Assembly: GCA_030841965.1 (NCBI GenBank)
Contig: JAUUSJ010000219.1
Location: 1-5,003 of the forward strand
Origin: Blautia sp.
GTDB lineage: Bacteria; Bacillota; Clostridia; Lachnospirales; Lachnospiraceae
Reading direction: 5' to 3'
Length of the DNA stretch: 5,003 nt
In this document: positions 1 through 5,003 of the stretch, one piece after another
Position numbering within the stretch: the first letter of the stretch is position 1
How the letters are laid out: each line of letters opens with the position of its first letter
Made by a program: the position numbers and the translations under genes
Notes under the pieces: model-generated
Databases searched by the model: none
What the model saw: only the letters and a program-made list of their open reading frames with translations
What the model was told of the DNA's origin: nothing

Positions 1-25
1 CCAATTTGAACAAAAGATTTTTCTA

Positions 26-185
26 CTTCAATCTTAACTAAATGACATTGCTTTGCCGCTGGAGCACTGTCTGAGTACCGAAGGTGCGAGTTTGCGGGAG
101 GCGGCAAAAATCAGCGTATGTCGAAAAATCGTGGGAACGAACGTGTTTTTAGAGGAGATAGCTACTTGCTCTTTTGGCGTCTCCT
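26..185 (+). repeat. Left copy of a ~160-bp structured inverted repeat
   Basis: This stretch matches the reverse complement of 4844-5003 without gaps, with 144 of 160 positions identical by my count. The outer 45 bases (26-70) are identical. Differences cluster in a small hairpin (75-87) and in the inner end (about 148-176). It is visibly richer in G and C than the DNA around it. An open frame beginning with TTG at 53 crosses it, but 10 of the 13 codons that differ between the copies change the amino acid, so protein-level conservation is not supported. The inner end lies 66 bp before the start of the YczE-like gene. I do not recognise a named family. A dispersed non-coding repeat or a non-autonomous mobile element is the most likely interpretation. 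The sequence before 26 cannot be compared because the other copy reaches the window edge. Confidence 0.9.
52..108 (+). other. Nested stem structure inside the left repeat
   Basis: TTTGCCGC (52-59) is perfectly complementary to GCGGCAAA (101-108), giving an 8-bp outer stem. Inside it, GTACC (75-79) can pair with GGTGC (83-87) around a GAA loop, using one G-U pair in RNA. In the other repeat copy the inner stem is GCGCC/GGCGC with the same loop length, so two of the five pairs differ between copies while pairing is retained. This supports a folded RNA or an extruded DNA hairpin. Which strand, if any, is transcribed cannot be told from the sequence. Confidence 0.6.
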
Positions 186-251
186 TTCCCAAATCTCCCT
201 CTCTACATTTCCCACCACAGAATCATATAGTTAAGAAAGAAGAGAAGAATT

Positions 252-893
252 TTGAAAAAACAAAAAACTTGGCGCATCCTCTATTATTGCGCTGGATTGG
301 TATTTTTAGCACTTGGAATTACGCTAAACACAAAAACAGAATTAGGAGTATCACCGCTTATATCCATTCCTAATTGCGTCGCTGATTTGGCGAATTTAAA
401 TTTAGGAAACTGCATAGCAGTTTATTATACTCTTATGGTCATCGCACAAATTTTTATAAAAGGAAAAGATTTTCATTTTATAGACTTTTTGCAGGCACCG
501 ATGAGCATCTTTTTCACAAGATTGATTAACCTATTTAACGCAAATTTAGATTTCTCCACGGCACCGATAAGTATTCGTTTTGTTTTGTTAGTTCTGGCGA
601 TTATATGTACAGGTATCGGAGCTGCACTTACTGTTGATATGAAGTTAGTTCCGAATGCCGCCGATGGAATGGTCGGGGCAATCAGCGATAGAACTGGCAA
701 GGATATGGGTCTTGTGAAAAATTTAGTTGACTTAAGCGCAGTCATTATCACAGCGATAATAGGGCTTGTCTTTGCAGGAAAACTGCTCTGTATCGGAGTG
801 GGAACTATTTGTACCGTACTTGGAGTAGGGCGTGTGGTGGCAGTTTTTAATCATATATTTAAGAGGAAAATTTGTGAACAGTCAGGGATATAG
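252..893 (+). CDS. YczE/YyaS/YitT-type integral membrane protein
   Basis: This encodes a 213-residue hydrophobic protein. Residues 10-37, with the motif LALGITLNTKTELGVSPL, are typical of the YczE/YyaS family of small membrane proteins in Firmicutes, whose transport or signalling role is poorly defined. Likely membrane segments lie at about 10-26, 54-70, 107-128, 156-176 and 178-200, with a less hydrophobic stretch at 76-98. The middle keeps a polar loop (VPNAADGMVGAISDRTGK, 133-150), and the tail is basic (FKRK). The start is TTG at 252: it gives the usual MKK-type N-terminus, there is no early ATG in frame, and a purine-rich GAAGAGAAG stands in for a Shine-Dalgarno site. The gene stands alone, between the left repeat and a strong terminator, so it is probably transcribed separately from the sugar genes. 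No clear promoter was found upstream. The family assignment is fairly sure; the function is unknown. Confidence 0.8.
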   Translation: MKKQKTWRILYYCAGLVFLALGITLNTKTELGVSPLISIPNCVADLANLNLGNCIAVYYTLMVIAQIFIKGKDFHFIDFLQAPMSIFFTRLINLFNANLDFSTAPISIRFVLLVLAIICTGIGAALTVDMKLVPNAADGMVGAISDRTGKDMGLVKNLVDLSAVIITAIIGLVFAGKLLCIGVGTICTVLGVGRVVAVFNHIFKRKICEQSGI

Positions 894-934
894 AGGAAAG
901 ATAATATATGGATATTGGTTGACATAAATTTAAA

Positions 935-985
935 CAAAATATAGGGCAGGAATCTGGGAAAATCAGATTCCTGCCCTGTATTTTG
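935..985 (+). terminator. Rho-independent terminator after the membrane-protein gene
   Basis: AGGGCAGGAATCTG (943-956) pairs perfectly with CAGATTCCTGCCCT (964-977) around a 7-base loop. The helix continues outward through one G-U pair and A/T pairs to C935-G985, for 22 bp in all. T-rich sequence follows the 3' arm (TATTTTGCTTTG). The 5' flank is A-rich, so it could also work on the opposite strand, though no converging gene is seen here. It separates the membrane-protein gene from the gat genes. Confidence 0.88.
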
Positions 986-1030
986 CTTTGATTAGTTTTT
1001 CTTATTTTCTTGAAAATAAAATATCTATCA

Positions 1031-1132
1031 AAAATTTTCACAAATCTATGAAATATTTTAAACCAATCTATCTTTTTGCATAAATTTTGGAAAAGCATTT
1101 GACTTTTTTTTCAAGATATGCAGTCCTATAAT
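1031..1132 (+). promoter_or_regulatory. Upstream control region of gatD, first copy of a duplicated block
   Basis: This block aligns without gaps to 2340-2441, upstream of gatB (about 75 of 102 identical). A 23-base run (1085-1107) is identical in both and contains GGAAAAGCATTTGACT. TTTTAAACCAAT (1056-1067) is also identical. TATAAT at 1127-1132 is a perfect -10 box. TTGACT at 1099-1104 is 22 bp away, too far for a standard -35. At the normal 17-bp spacing only TTTTTT is present. This suggests a promoter that needs an activator. A second reading is a sigma-54-like element: GG at 1089-1090 and GA at 1101-1102 have the right 10-bp gap, but the expected -12 GC is GA. The 376-bp gap between the membrane-protein gene and gatD holds this block, the preceding terminator, an A-rich leader and small hairpins, but no gene I can support. 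Confidence 0.6.
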
Positions 1133-1200
1133 AAACTCATAAGCAACAGGAAAGAAACATAAAACAAAAAATAAAAAATAAAAAAGTAATATATAGTTTG

Positions 1201-1213
1201 CACCCTTTGGGTG
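1201..1213 (+). other. Small hairpin in the gatD leader
   Basis: CACCC TTT GGGTG forms a perfect 5-bp stem with a 3-base loop in the A/T-rich leader, about 57 bp before the gatD start. A second, weaker dyad follows: TGATA (1227-1231) and TATCA (1244-1248) with 12 bases between. Either could be an operator or a mRNA-stabilising structure. The gatB leader has no equivalent, so these are not part of the duplicated promoter block. Confidence 0.3.
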
Positions 1214-1269
1214 AAGGAAATAGCTCTGATATTTCTTATATATTATCAATGAAAATGGAGGTAGGTAAA

Positions 1270-2319
1270 ATGAAAGCAGGAGTTGTACATGCAAAAAATG
1301 ATATTCGATATGAAGAGATTGAAAAACCAGTTCCGAAAAAAGGACAGGTGCTTATCAAAGTAAAATACACAGGAATCTGTGGTTCTGACGTACCTAGAGT
1401 AAATGCAGATGCGTGTCATTTCTTCCCAAATGTACTTGGACATGAATTTTCGGGAGTTGTAAAGGAGCTTGGAGAGGGAGTTACTTCTCTAAAAGTAGGA
1501 GATAGAGTGGCGGGAGTTCCACTTGTTCCTTGTATGGAATGTGAGGATTGCCAGCAGGGAAATTATTCTCTATGTAAGCATTATAGCTTCATCGGTTCCA
1601 GAGAATTTGGAAGCTTCGCAGAGTATGTCGTAGTTCCAGAGAAAAATGCAGTTCCATTTGAGGAGGAAGTATCTTTTGAACAGGGAGCATTTTTTGAGCC
1701 TGCGACAGTTGCCCTTCACGGTCTTATGAGAGTTCCTTATGAGGGAGGAAAGACAGTCGCCATTTTAGGAGGCGGAACAATCGGAATGTTTGTCATGCAG
1801 TGGGCGAAAATCTTTGGAGCGAGAGAGGTTGTCGTCTTTGATATCAATGACGAGAGATTAGAGCTTGGAAAACGTCTCGGAGCGACAGGGGGAATCAATA
1901 CATTAGAAAAAGACTATATGGAAAAAGCGATGGCAATCACAGACGGCAGAGGTTATGATTATATATTTGAGACAGCAGGAAATACAATCACAATGAAAAT
2001 GGCATTTGAGCTTGCCGCAAATAAAGCCAATATTTGTTTTGTCGGAACACCTACAAAAGAGATTCGCTTTTCTGTAAAAGAGTGGGAAAATATGAACCGA
2101 AAAGAATTTAACTTGACAGGTTCCTGGATGTCTTATAGTGCACCATTCCCAGGAAAAGAGTGGAAGCTTGTGGCACATTATTTTAAGACAGGAGATTTGA
2201 AATTTGACGATTCCTTTATTTTTAGGAAGCAACCACTTAGCCAGATTGACGAGGCATTTGAAATGTATAAAGTGCCGGGCACTGTAAAAGGAAAGATTTT
2301 AGTTGACAGTGAGAAATAG
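1270..2319 (+). CDS. gatD: Galactitol-1-phosphate 5-dehydrogenase, zinc-dependent MDR family
   Basis: This NAD-dependent cytosolic enzyme oxidises galactitol-1-phosphate to tagatose-6-phosphate. The 349-residue product is close to E. coli GatD (about 346). Catalytic-zinc residues are seen at C37 (GICGSD), H58-E59 (LGHEF) and E143 (FFEP). The structural-zinc cysteines are C88, C91, C94 and C102. The Rossmann glycine motif is LGGGTIG at 166-172, with an acidic D191 at the end of the next strand, which favours NAD over NADP. The start is ATG at 1270 because GGAGGT (1257-1262) sits 7 bp before it. The frame is open back to 1198, but that extension (24 codons) has no family match and would include the ribosome binding site. 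Sorbitol or other polyol dehydrogenases are related, so the substrate is inferred from overall resemblance plus the gatB and aldolase neighbours. It is the first gene of the sugar cluster and has its own upstream control block. Confidence 0.88.
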   Translation: MKAGVVHAKNDIRYEEIEKPVPKKGQVLIKVKYTGICGSDVPRVNADACHFFPNVLGHEFSGVVKELGEGVTSLKVGDRVAGVPLVPCMECEDCQQGNYSLCKHYSFIGSREFGSFAEYVVVPEKNAVPFEEEVSFEQGAFFEPATVALHGLMRVPYEGGKTVAILGGGTIGMFVMQWAKIFGAREVVVFDINDERLELGKRLGATGGINTLEKDYMEKAMAITDGRGYDYIFETAGNTITMKMAFELAANKANICFVGTPTKEIRFSVKEWENMNRKEFNLTGSWMSYSAPFPGKEWKLVAHYFKTGDLKFDDSFIFRKQPLSQIDEAFEMYKVPGTVKGKILVDSEK

Positions 2320-2339
2320 TGCACGGACGCTTTGTTTTA

Positions 2340-2441
2340 AAAGTTTTCATAAAATTTTGCAAAGTTTTAAACCAATGTATTTTTCTTCATAGGTTTTGGA
2401 AAAGCATTTGACTTTTCTTTTATCCTACAAGTGAATATAAT
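2340..2441 (+). promoter_or_regulatory. Upstream control region of gatB, second copy of the duplicated block
   Basis: This is the counterpart of 1031-1132 in a constant 1309-bp register. TTTTAAACCAAT is at 2365-2376, the 23-base identical run at 2394-2416, TTGACT at 2408-2413 and TATAAT at 2436-2441. The 22 bp between TTGACT and TATAAT are the same length as upstream of gatD although most of those bases differ, so spacing rather than sequence appears to be kept. It lies wholly within the 220-bp gap after gatD, where I see no convincing terminator. gatB may therefore be read both from gatD and from this site. The A-rich leader from 2442 to 2526 shows nothing else I can name. Confidence 0.6.
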
Positions 2442-2539
2442 AAATACATAAATAACAGAAGCAGTAAGCATTTAAGACAGAAAATAAAACAATAATATAA
2501 CCAAGAAAAAGAAAATAATTAAGAAAAGGAGAATGAGTT

Positions 2540-2818
2540 ATGAAAAAGAGAGTTATCGTAGCATGTGGAGGAGCAGTAGCAACATCAACAGTGGCAGCAA
2601 ACGCAGTTGTAGCATTAGGAAAGGAAAATGGAATTGAGATTGACCTTTGTCAATGCCGTATTTCAGAAATCGCATCTAATTTACCAGCAGATTTAATTGT
2701 GACAACATCAAAAGTAAAGAGAGATTTTGGTGTACCTCTAATCACAGGAATGCCTTTTATTTCTGGTATCGGTGTAGAAAAGACAAAAGCTAATATTTTA
2801 AAGGTTTTGCAAAAATAA
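2540..2818 (+). CDS. gatB: PTS system galactitol-specific IIB component
   Basis: This small cytosolic phosphocarrier passes phosphate from IIA to incoming galactitol at IIC. The 92-residue protein closely resembles E. coli GatB (about 94) over its full length. The N-terminal strand and P-loop-like motif VACGGAVATSTVAAN contain the phosphorylated cysteine C9. Other family landmarks are QCRISEI in the middle, a TTSKVKRDFG segment, and the C-terminal GMPFISGIGVE. The start is ATG at 2540 with AGGAG at 2527-2531, 8 bp upstream. It is intact and shows no sign of decay. The striking feature is context: the IIA and IIC partners, usually encoded beside IIB, are absent on both sides within the window. 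Either they lie elsewhere in the genome, or this IIB serves a different permease. Confidence 0.93.
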   Translation: MKKRVIVACGGAVATSTVAANAVVALGKENGIEIDLCQCRISEIASNLPADLIVTTSKVKRDFGVPLITGMPFISGIGVEKTKANILKVLQK

Positions 2819-2852
2819 ACTGTCTGTTGATGCAGACTCCGGGATAAAAGAA

Positions 2853-2888
2853 ACAAAGATTTTGAGGAAATTTTCTTGAAATCTTTGT
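2853..2888 (+). other. Long hairpin between gatB and the aldolase gene
   Basis: ACAAAGATTT (2853-2862) is perfectly complementary to AAATCTTTGT (2879-2888). Further A-T, G-C and G-U pairs inside can extend the helix almost to the tip. No T-run follows, so it is unlikely to be a full terminator. It could slow decay, mark a processing site or partly attenuate transcription between gatB and the aldolase gene. The 140-bp gap shows no copy of the duplicated promoter block and no good -35/-10 pair. Confidence 0.45.
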
Positions 2889-2958
2889 ACCTTATAAAAG
2901 TAAAAAAATAGAAAATATAGGAATATAAGTAAACTAAAAAAGAAAAGGAGGCAAAATT

Positions 2959-3813
2959 ATGCCATTAGTTACAACGAAGCAATTATTATTAGATGCGCAA
3001 AAAGGCGGATACGCAGTAGGTGCATTTAATGTAGAAAATATGGAGATGGTTCAGGCTGTTGTCGAGGCGGCTGAGGAGTTAAAATCCCCAGTTATTATGC
3101 AGACGACACCTTCCACAGTAAAATATGCGGACTTAGCTTATTTTTACGCTAATGTAAAGACAGCAGCTAAGAAGGCAACGGTTCCAGTCGTTATGCATTT
3201 AGACCATGGCAATAGCTTTGAGCTTGCGATGCAGGCACTTAGAGTCGGTTATACTTCTATTATGATTGACGGTTCCCACGAGAGTTTTGAAGATAATATC
3301 GCTGTCAGCAAAGCAGTTGCAGACGCTTGTCATCCATCGGGAGTTTCTGTAGAGGCAGAGCTTGGAAAAGTCGGTGGAAAAGAGGATGACTTGGACGGAG
3401 GAGATGACAACCCATATACAGACCCACAGGAAGCAAAGATTTTTGTGGAAAAAACAGGTGTAGATTCTCTCGCAGTAGGTATCGGTACAGCTCATGGCGT
3501 ATATAAGGGAGAGCCAAAACTTCAGTTTGACATTTTAAGCCAGATTAGAGATGTTGTATCTATTCCGCTTGTTCTTCATGGAACATCTGGTGTGCCAGAC
3601 GAGGCGGTTCGCGAGTGCATTAGGCGAGGAATCTGTAAAGTAAATTACGCGACGGATTTAAGAATTGCATTTACAAGGGGAGTAAACTCTGTCCTTAGCG
3701 AGAAACCAGACACAATCGACCCTAAAAAATACAACGCGGCAGGTAGAGAAGAAGTGAAAAAATACGTAATGAGTAAAATAGAAGTCTGCGGCAGTGTAGG
3801 AAAAGCTTGTTAG
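2959..3813 (+). CDS. gatY: Class II tagatose-1,6-bisphosphate aldolase, GatY/KbaY type
   Basis: This zinc-dependent cytosolic aldolase is predicted to split tagatose-1,6-bisphosphate into dihydroxyacetone phosphate and glyceraldehyde-3-phosphate. The 284 residues equal the E. coli GatY length. Visible active-site features are HLDHG (80-84) with catalytic D82 and zinc ligand H83, VEAELG (131-136), the zinc ligands H179 (GTAHG) and H207 (LVLHGTSG), and the phosphate-binding/substrate loop around N229 (KVNYATD). The C-terminus (VMSKIEVCGSVGKA) also resembles GatY. The start is ATG at 2959 with a perfect AGGAGG at 2946-2951. Fructose-bisphosphate aldolases of the same class are close relatives, and many Firmicutes homologues are annotated only as ketose-bisphosphate aldolase. 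Neighbouring gatD and gatB favour tagatose. E. coli GatY works with a GatZ partner; no gatZ is present here. Confidence 0.87.
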   Translation: MPLVTTKQLLLDAQKGGYAVGAFNVENMEMVQAVVEAAEELKSPVIMQTTPSTVKYADLAYFYANVKTAAKKATVPVVMHLDHGNSFELAMQALRVGYTSIMIDGSHESFEDNIAVSKAVADACHPSGVSVEAELGKVGGKEDDLDGGDDNPYTDPQEAKIFVEKTGVDSLAVGIGTAHGVYKGEPKLQFDILSQIRDVVSIPLVLHGTSGVPDEAVRECIRRGICKVNYATDLRIAFTRGVNSVLSEKPDTIDPKKYNAAGREEVKKYVMSKIEVCGSVGKAC

Positions 3814-3822
3814 GTATTACAT

Positions 3823-4707
3823 ATGGAATATAAATTATCAAATGAGAAAATATGTGTGAAATTTCAGTCCCTGGGTGGAGCTTTAAGCTCCATCAAGGAT
3901 ATGGAAGGTGTGGAGTATCTCTGGCAGGGCGACGCCGCCTACTGGAGTGGGCAAGCTCCTGTGCTCTTTCCGATTTGTGGAAGTATCCGCGATGACAGGG
4001 CAAACATCGGGGAAAATAAAATCACAACAATGCCTCGCCACGGGATTGTTCGTAAAAAAGAATTTGTATGCACAAAGCAGACCGAAAATAGCATTGTATT
4101 TTCAATTAAGAGCAATGAAGAAATGTATAAACAATATCCATATCAATTTCAGTTGGATATCACTTATACATTAGAAGACAATAAAATTATAATAACCTAT
4201 ACTATCTTTGACTTAGATAATGATAAAATGCCATTTTTTATCGGAGGACATCCAGGTTTTCGATGTCCCCTATTTGAAAATGAGGAGTATTCCGATTATT
4301 ATCTTGAATTTGAGGAGGAAGAAAATTGTACTGTGCCGACACCAATCACAGCCACAGGATTAATCGATGTTGCGCATAGAACTCCTTTCTTAAATGGTGA
4401 GAAAACCCTCCCTCTCACCCACGACTTATTCGCAGAAGATGCCATTATATTTGACGAAATAAAGTCGAGAAAGGTGATACTTGCCTCCTCAAAAAATGAG
4501 AAAAAAATAGAAGTAGAATTTAAGGATTTCCCATATCTTATTTTATGGTCCACTGCCAATAAAGGACCGTTTATCGCAGTTGAGCCTTGGGGTGGGTTAT
4601 CGACTTGCAGCGATGAGGGGGATATCTTTGAAGAAAAAAGAAATGTTCAGATTTTAGAGGCTGGGCAGGAGAAAGATTATACTTTTTCTATTTGTATATC
4701 TGCTTGA
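3823..4707 (+). CDS. Aldose 1-epimerase family protein, LacX-like
   Basis: The 294-residue soluble protein has the galactose mutarotase-like beta-sandwich signature of the LacX branch. Candidate catalytic residues are H73 (MPRHGIVR), H143 (GGHPGF) and E254 (AVEPWGG). The early motif PVLFPICGSI (46-55) is also typical of the group. Members interconvert alpha and beta anomers of sugars or sugar phosphates; the natural substrate of LacX itself is not settled. The gene begins 9 bp after the aldolase stop with only a weak AGGT (3812-3815) as ribosome binding site, so translation is probably coupled to the aldolase. Being last in a galactitol/tagatose set suggests an accessory role in galactose-type sugar metabolism. 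The start ATG at 3823 is the first in frame and gives the normal family N-terminus. The protein appears complete. Confidence 0.85.
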   Translation: MEYKLSNEKICVKFQSLGGALSSIKDMEGVEYLWQGDAAYWSGQAPVLFPICGSIRDDRANIGENKITTMPRHGIVRKKEFVCTKQTENSIVFSIKSNEEMYKQYPYQFQLDITYTLEDNKIIITYTIFDLDNDKMPFFIGGHPGFRCPLFENEEYSDYYLEFEEEENCTVPTPITATGLIDVAHRTPFLNGEKTLPLTHDLFAEDAIIFDEIKSRKVILASSKNEKKIEVEFKDFPYLILWSTANKGPFIAVEPWGGLSTCSDEGDIFEEKRNVQILEAGQEKDYTFSICISA

Positions 4708-4781
4708 TACGGCAGAAAATTGAGTTAATAATGCCTTCCATAACCTTAAAAATAAAACCAAAGTCCAAAAAATAGTCTTAG

Positions 4782-4829
4782 AAAAAACAGTTTGGAGTAA
4801 GAGATAGCTCTTATTTTGAACTGTTTTTT
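4782..4829 (+). terminator. Rho-independent terminator ending the sugar gene cluster
   Basis: From A4782 to G4803 the sequence pairs continuously with C4808 to T4829, a 22-bp stem with four G-U pairs and the loop ATAG. The 3' arm ends in a run of six T (4824-4829) after ACTG, the classic layout. It lies 75 bp after the LacX-like gene. Because the 5' arm starts with six A, it could also stop transcription arriving from the right on the opposite strand. Confidence 0.9.
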
Positions 4830-4843
4830 GTGGGGGTTTTGGG

Positions 4844-5003
4844 AGGAGACGCAAAGAGAGCCAATCGATATATCCTCTGCAAACACGTTCGTTCCCACGG
4901 TTTTTCGACATACGCTGATTTTTGCCGCCTCCCGCAAACTCGCGCCTGTGGCGCTCAAACAGTGCTCCAGCGGCAAAGCAATGTCATTTAGTTAAGATTG
5001 AAG
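4844..5003 (-). repeat. Right copy of the ~160-bp structured inverted repeat
   Basis: This is the inverted partner of 26-185. It begins 14 bp beyond the end of the terminator and runs to the last base of the window, so its outer boundary is unknown and it may continue. The outer tip (4959-5003) is identical to the left copy; most differences lie in the inner third and in the small hairpin. Read on the minus strand it contains an open frame from 4976, but the pattern of differences does not favour a protein. The two copies face each other around about 4.66 kb that includes every gene in the window. Confidence 0.9.
4921..4977 (-). other. Nested stem structure inside the right repeat
   Basis: TTTGCCGC (4921-4928) pairs with GCGGCAAA (4970-4977). 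Inside, GCGCC (4942-4946) pairs with GGCGC (4950-4954) around a 3-base loop. Relative to the left copy the inner stem has an A-T pair replaced by G-C and a T-G wobble replaced by C-G, with pairing improved. The outer arms are unchanged, so only the inner stem has comparative support. Confidence 0.6.

Noticed and set aside
6..35. A -35-like TTGAAC at the left edge as promoter for the membrane-protein gene
   Set aside because: No acceptable -10 box occurs 16-18 bp downstream.
26..185. The repeat as an integron attC site or CRISPR element
   Set aside because: No paired core sites, no integrase, and no short repeats with regular spacers.
53..373. A 106-codon open frame crossing the left repeat, with a similar frame on the minus strand in the right repeat (4746-4976)
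   Set aside because: Ten of the 13 differing codons are replacements, the frames diverge completely after the repeat, there is no ribosome binding site, and the left one overlaps the membrane-protein gene. The similarity is explained by the DNA repeat.
919..945. TTGACA followed by TATAGG as a promoter
   Set aside because: The spacing is only 15 bp, the -10 is weak, and the site lies inside the terminator arm and would be stopped at once.
1085..1107. A CcpA cre-type operator in the conserved core
   Set aside because: The core lacks the central CG and the symmetric arms of the cre consensus.
1198..1269. A TTG start at 1198 extending gatD by 24 codons
   Set aside because: The extension overlaps the perfect GGAGGT site for ATG 1270 and has no resemblance to the family N-terminus.
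3199..3517. Minus-strand open frames within the aldolase, gatD, LacX-like and membrane-protein genes
   Set aside because: They lie opposite well-recognised genes, have no ribosome binding sites and no recognisable domains.

Overview
The window looks like a low-GC Gram-positive anaerobe, probably of the Clostridia (a Lachnospiraceae-type genome is my best guess). This is inferred from the AT-rich intergenic DNA, strong AGGAG-type ribosome binding sites, the presence of a YczE-like membrane protein and the type of galactitol genes. No marker gene fixes the taxon.

Layout: (1) At 26-185 lies one copy of a roughly 160-bp, comparatively GC-rich repeat. (2) A YczE/YyaS/YitT-type integral membrane protein follows (252-893) and is closed off by a long-stemmed terminator (935-985). 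(3) A plus-strand galactitol/tagatose gene set occupies 1270-4707: galactitol-1-phosphate 5-dehydrogenase (gatD), the PTS galactitol IIB subunit (gatB), a GatY/KbaY-type class II tagatose-bisphosphate aldolase, and a LacX-like aldose 1-epimerase-family protein. It ends in a 22-bp-stem terminator (4782-4829). (4) At 4844-5003 the same repeat returns in inverted orientation and runs to the window edge.

The sugar genes form a coherent but incomplete route. A galactitol PTS would import and phosphorylate galactitol. GatD oxidises galactitol-1-phosphate to tagatose-6-phosphate, a kinase outside this window makes tagatose-1,6-bisphosphate, and the aldolase splits that into DHAP and glyceraldehyde-3-phosphate. 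The IIA and IIC PTS subunits, the tagatose-6-phosphate kinase and any regulator are not in the window.

The most interesting non-coding signals are two. First, the 160-bp inverted repeats (144/160 identical) carry an internal hairpin whose stem is kept by compensatory changes between copies. Second, the regions upstream of gatD and gatB share a gap-free duplicated block of about 102 bp in which TTGACT and TATAAT are held exactly 22 bp apart. That spacing is not a normal housekeeping promoter and suggests shared, regulator-dependent control.
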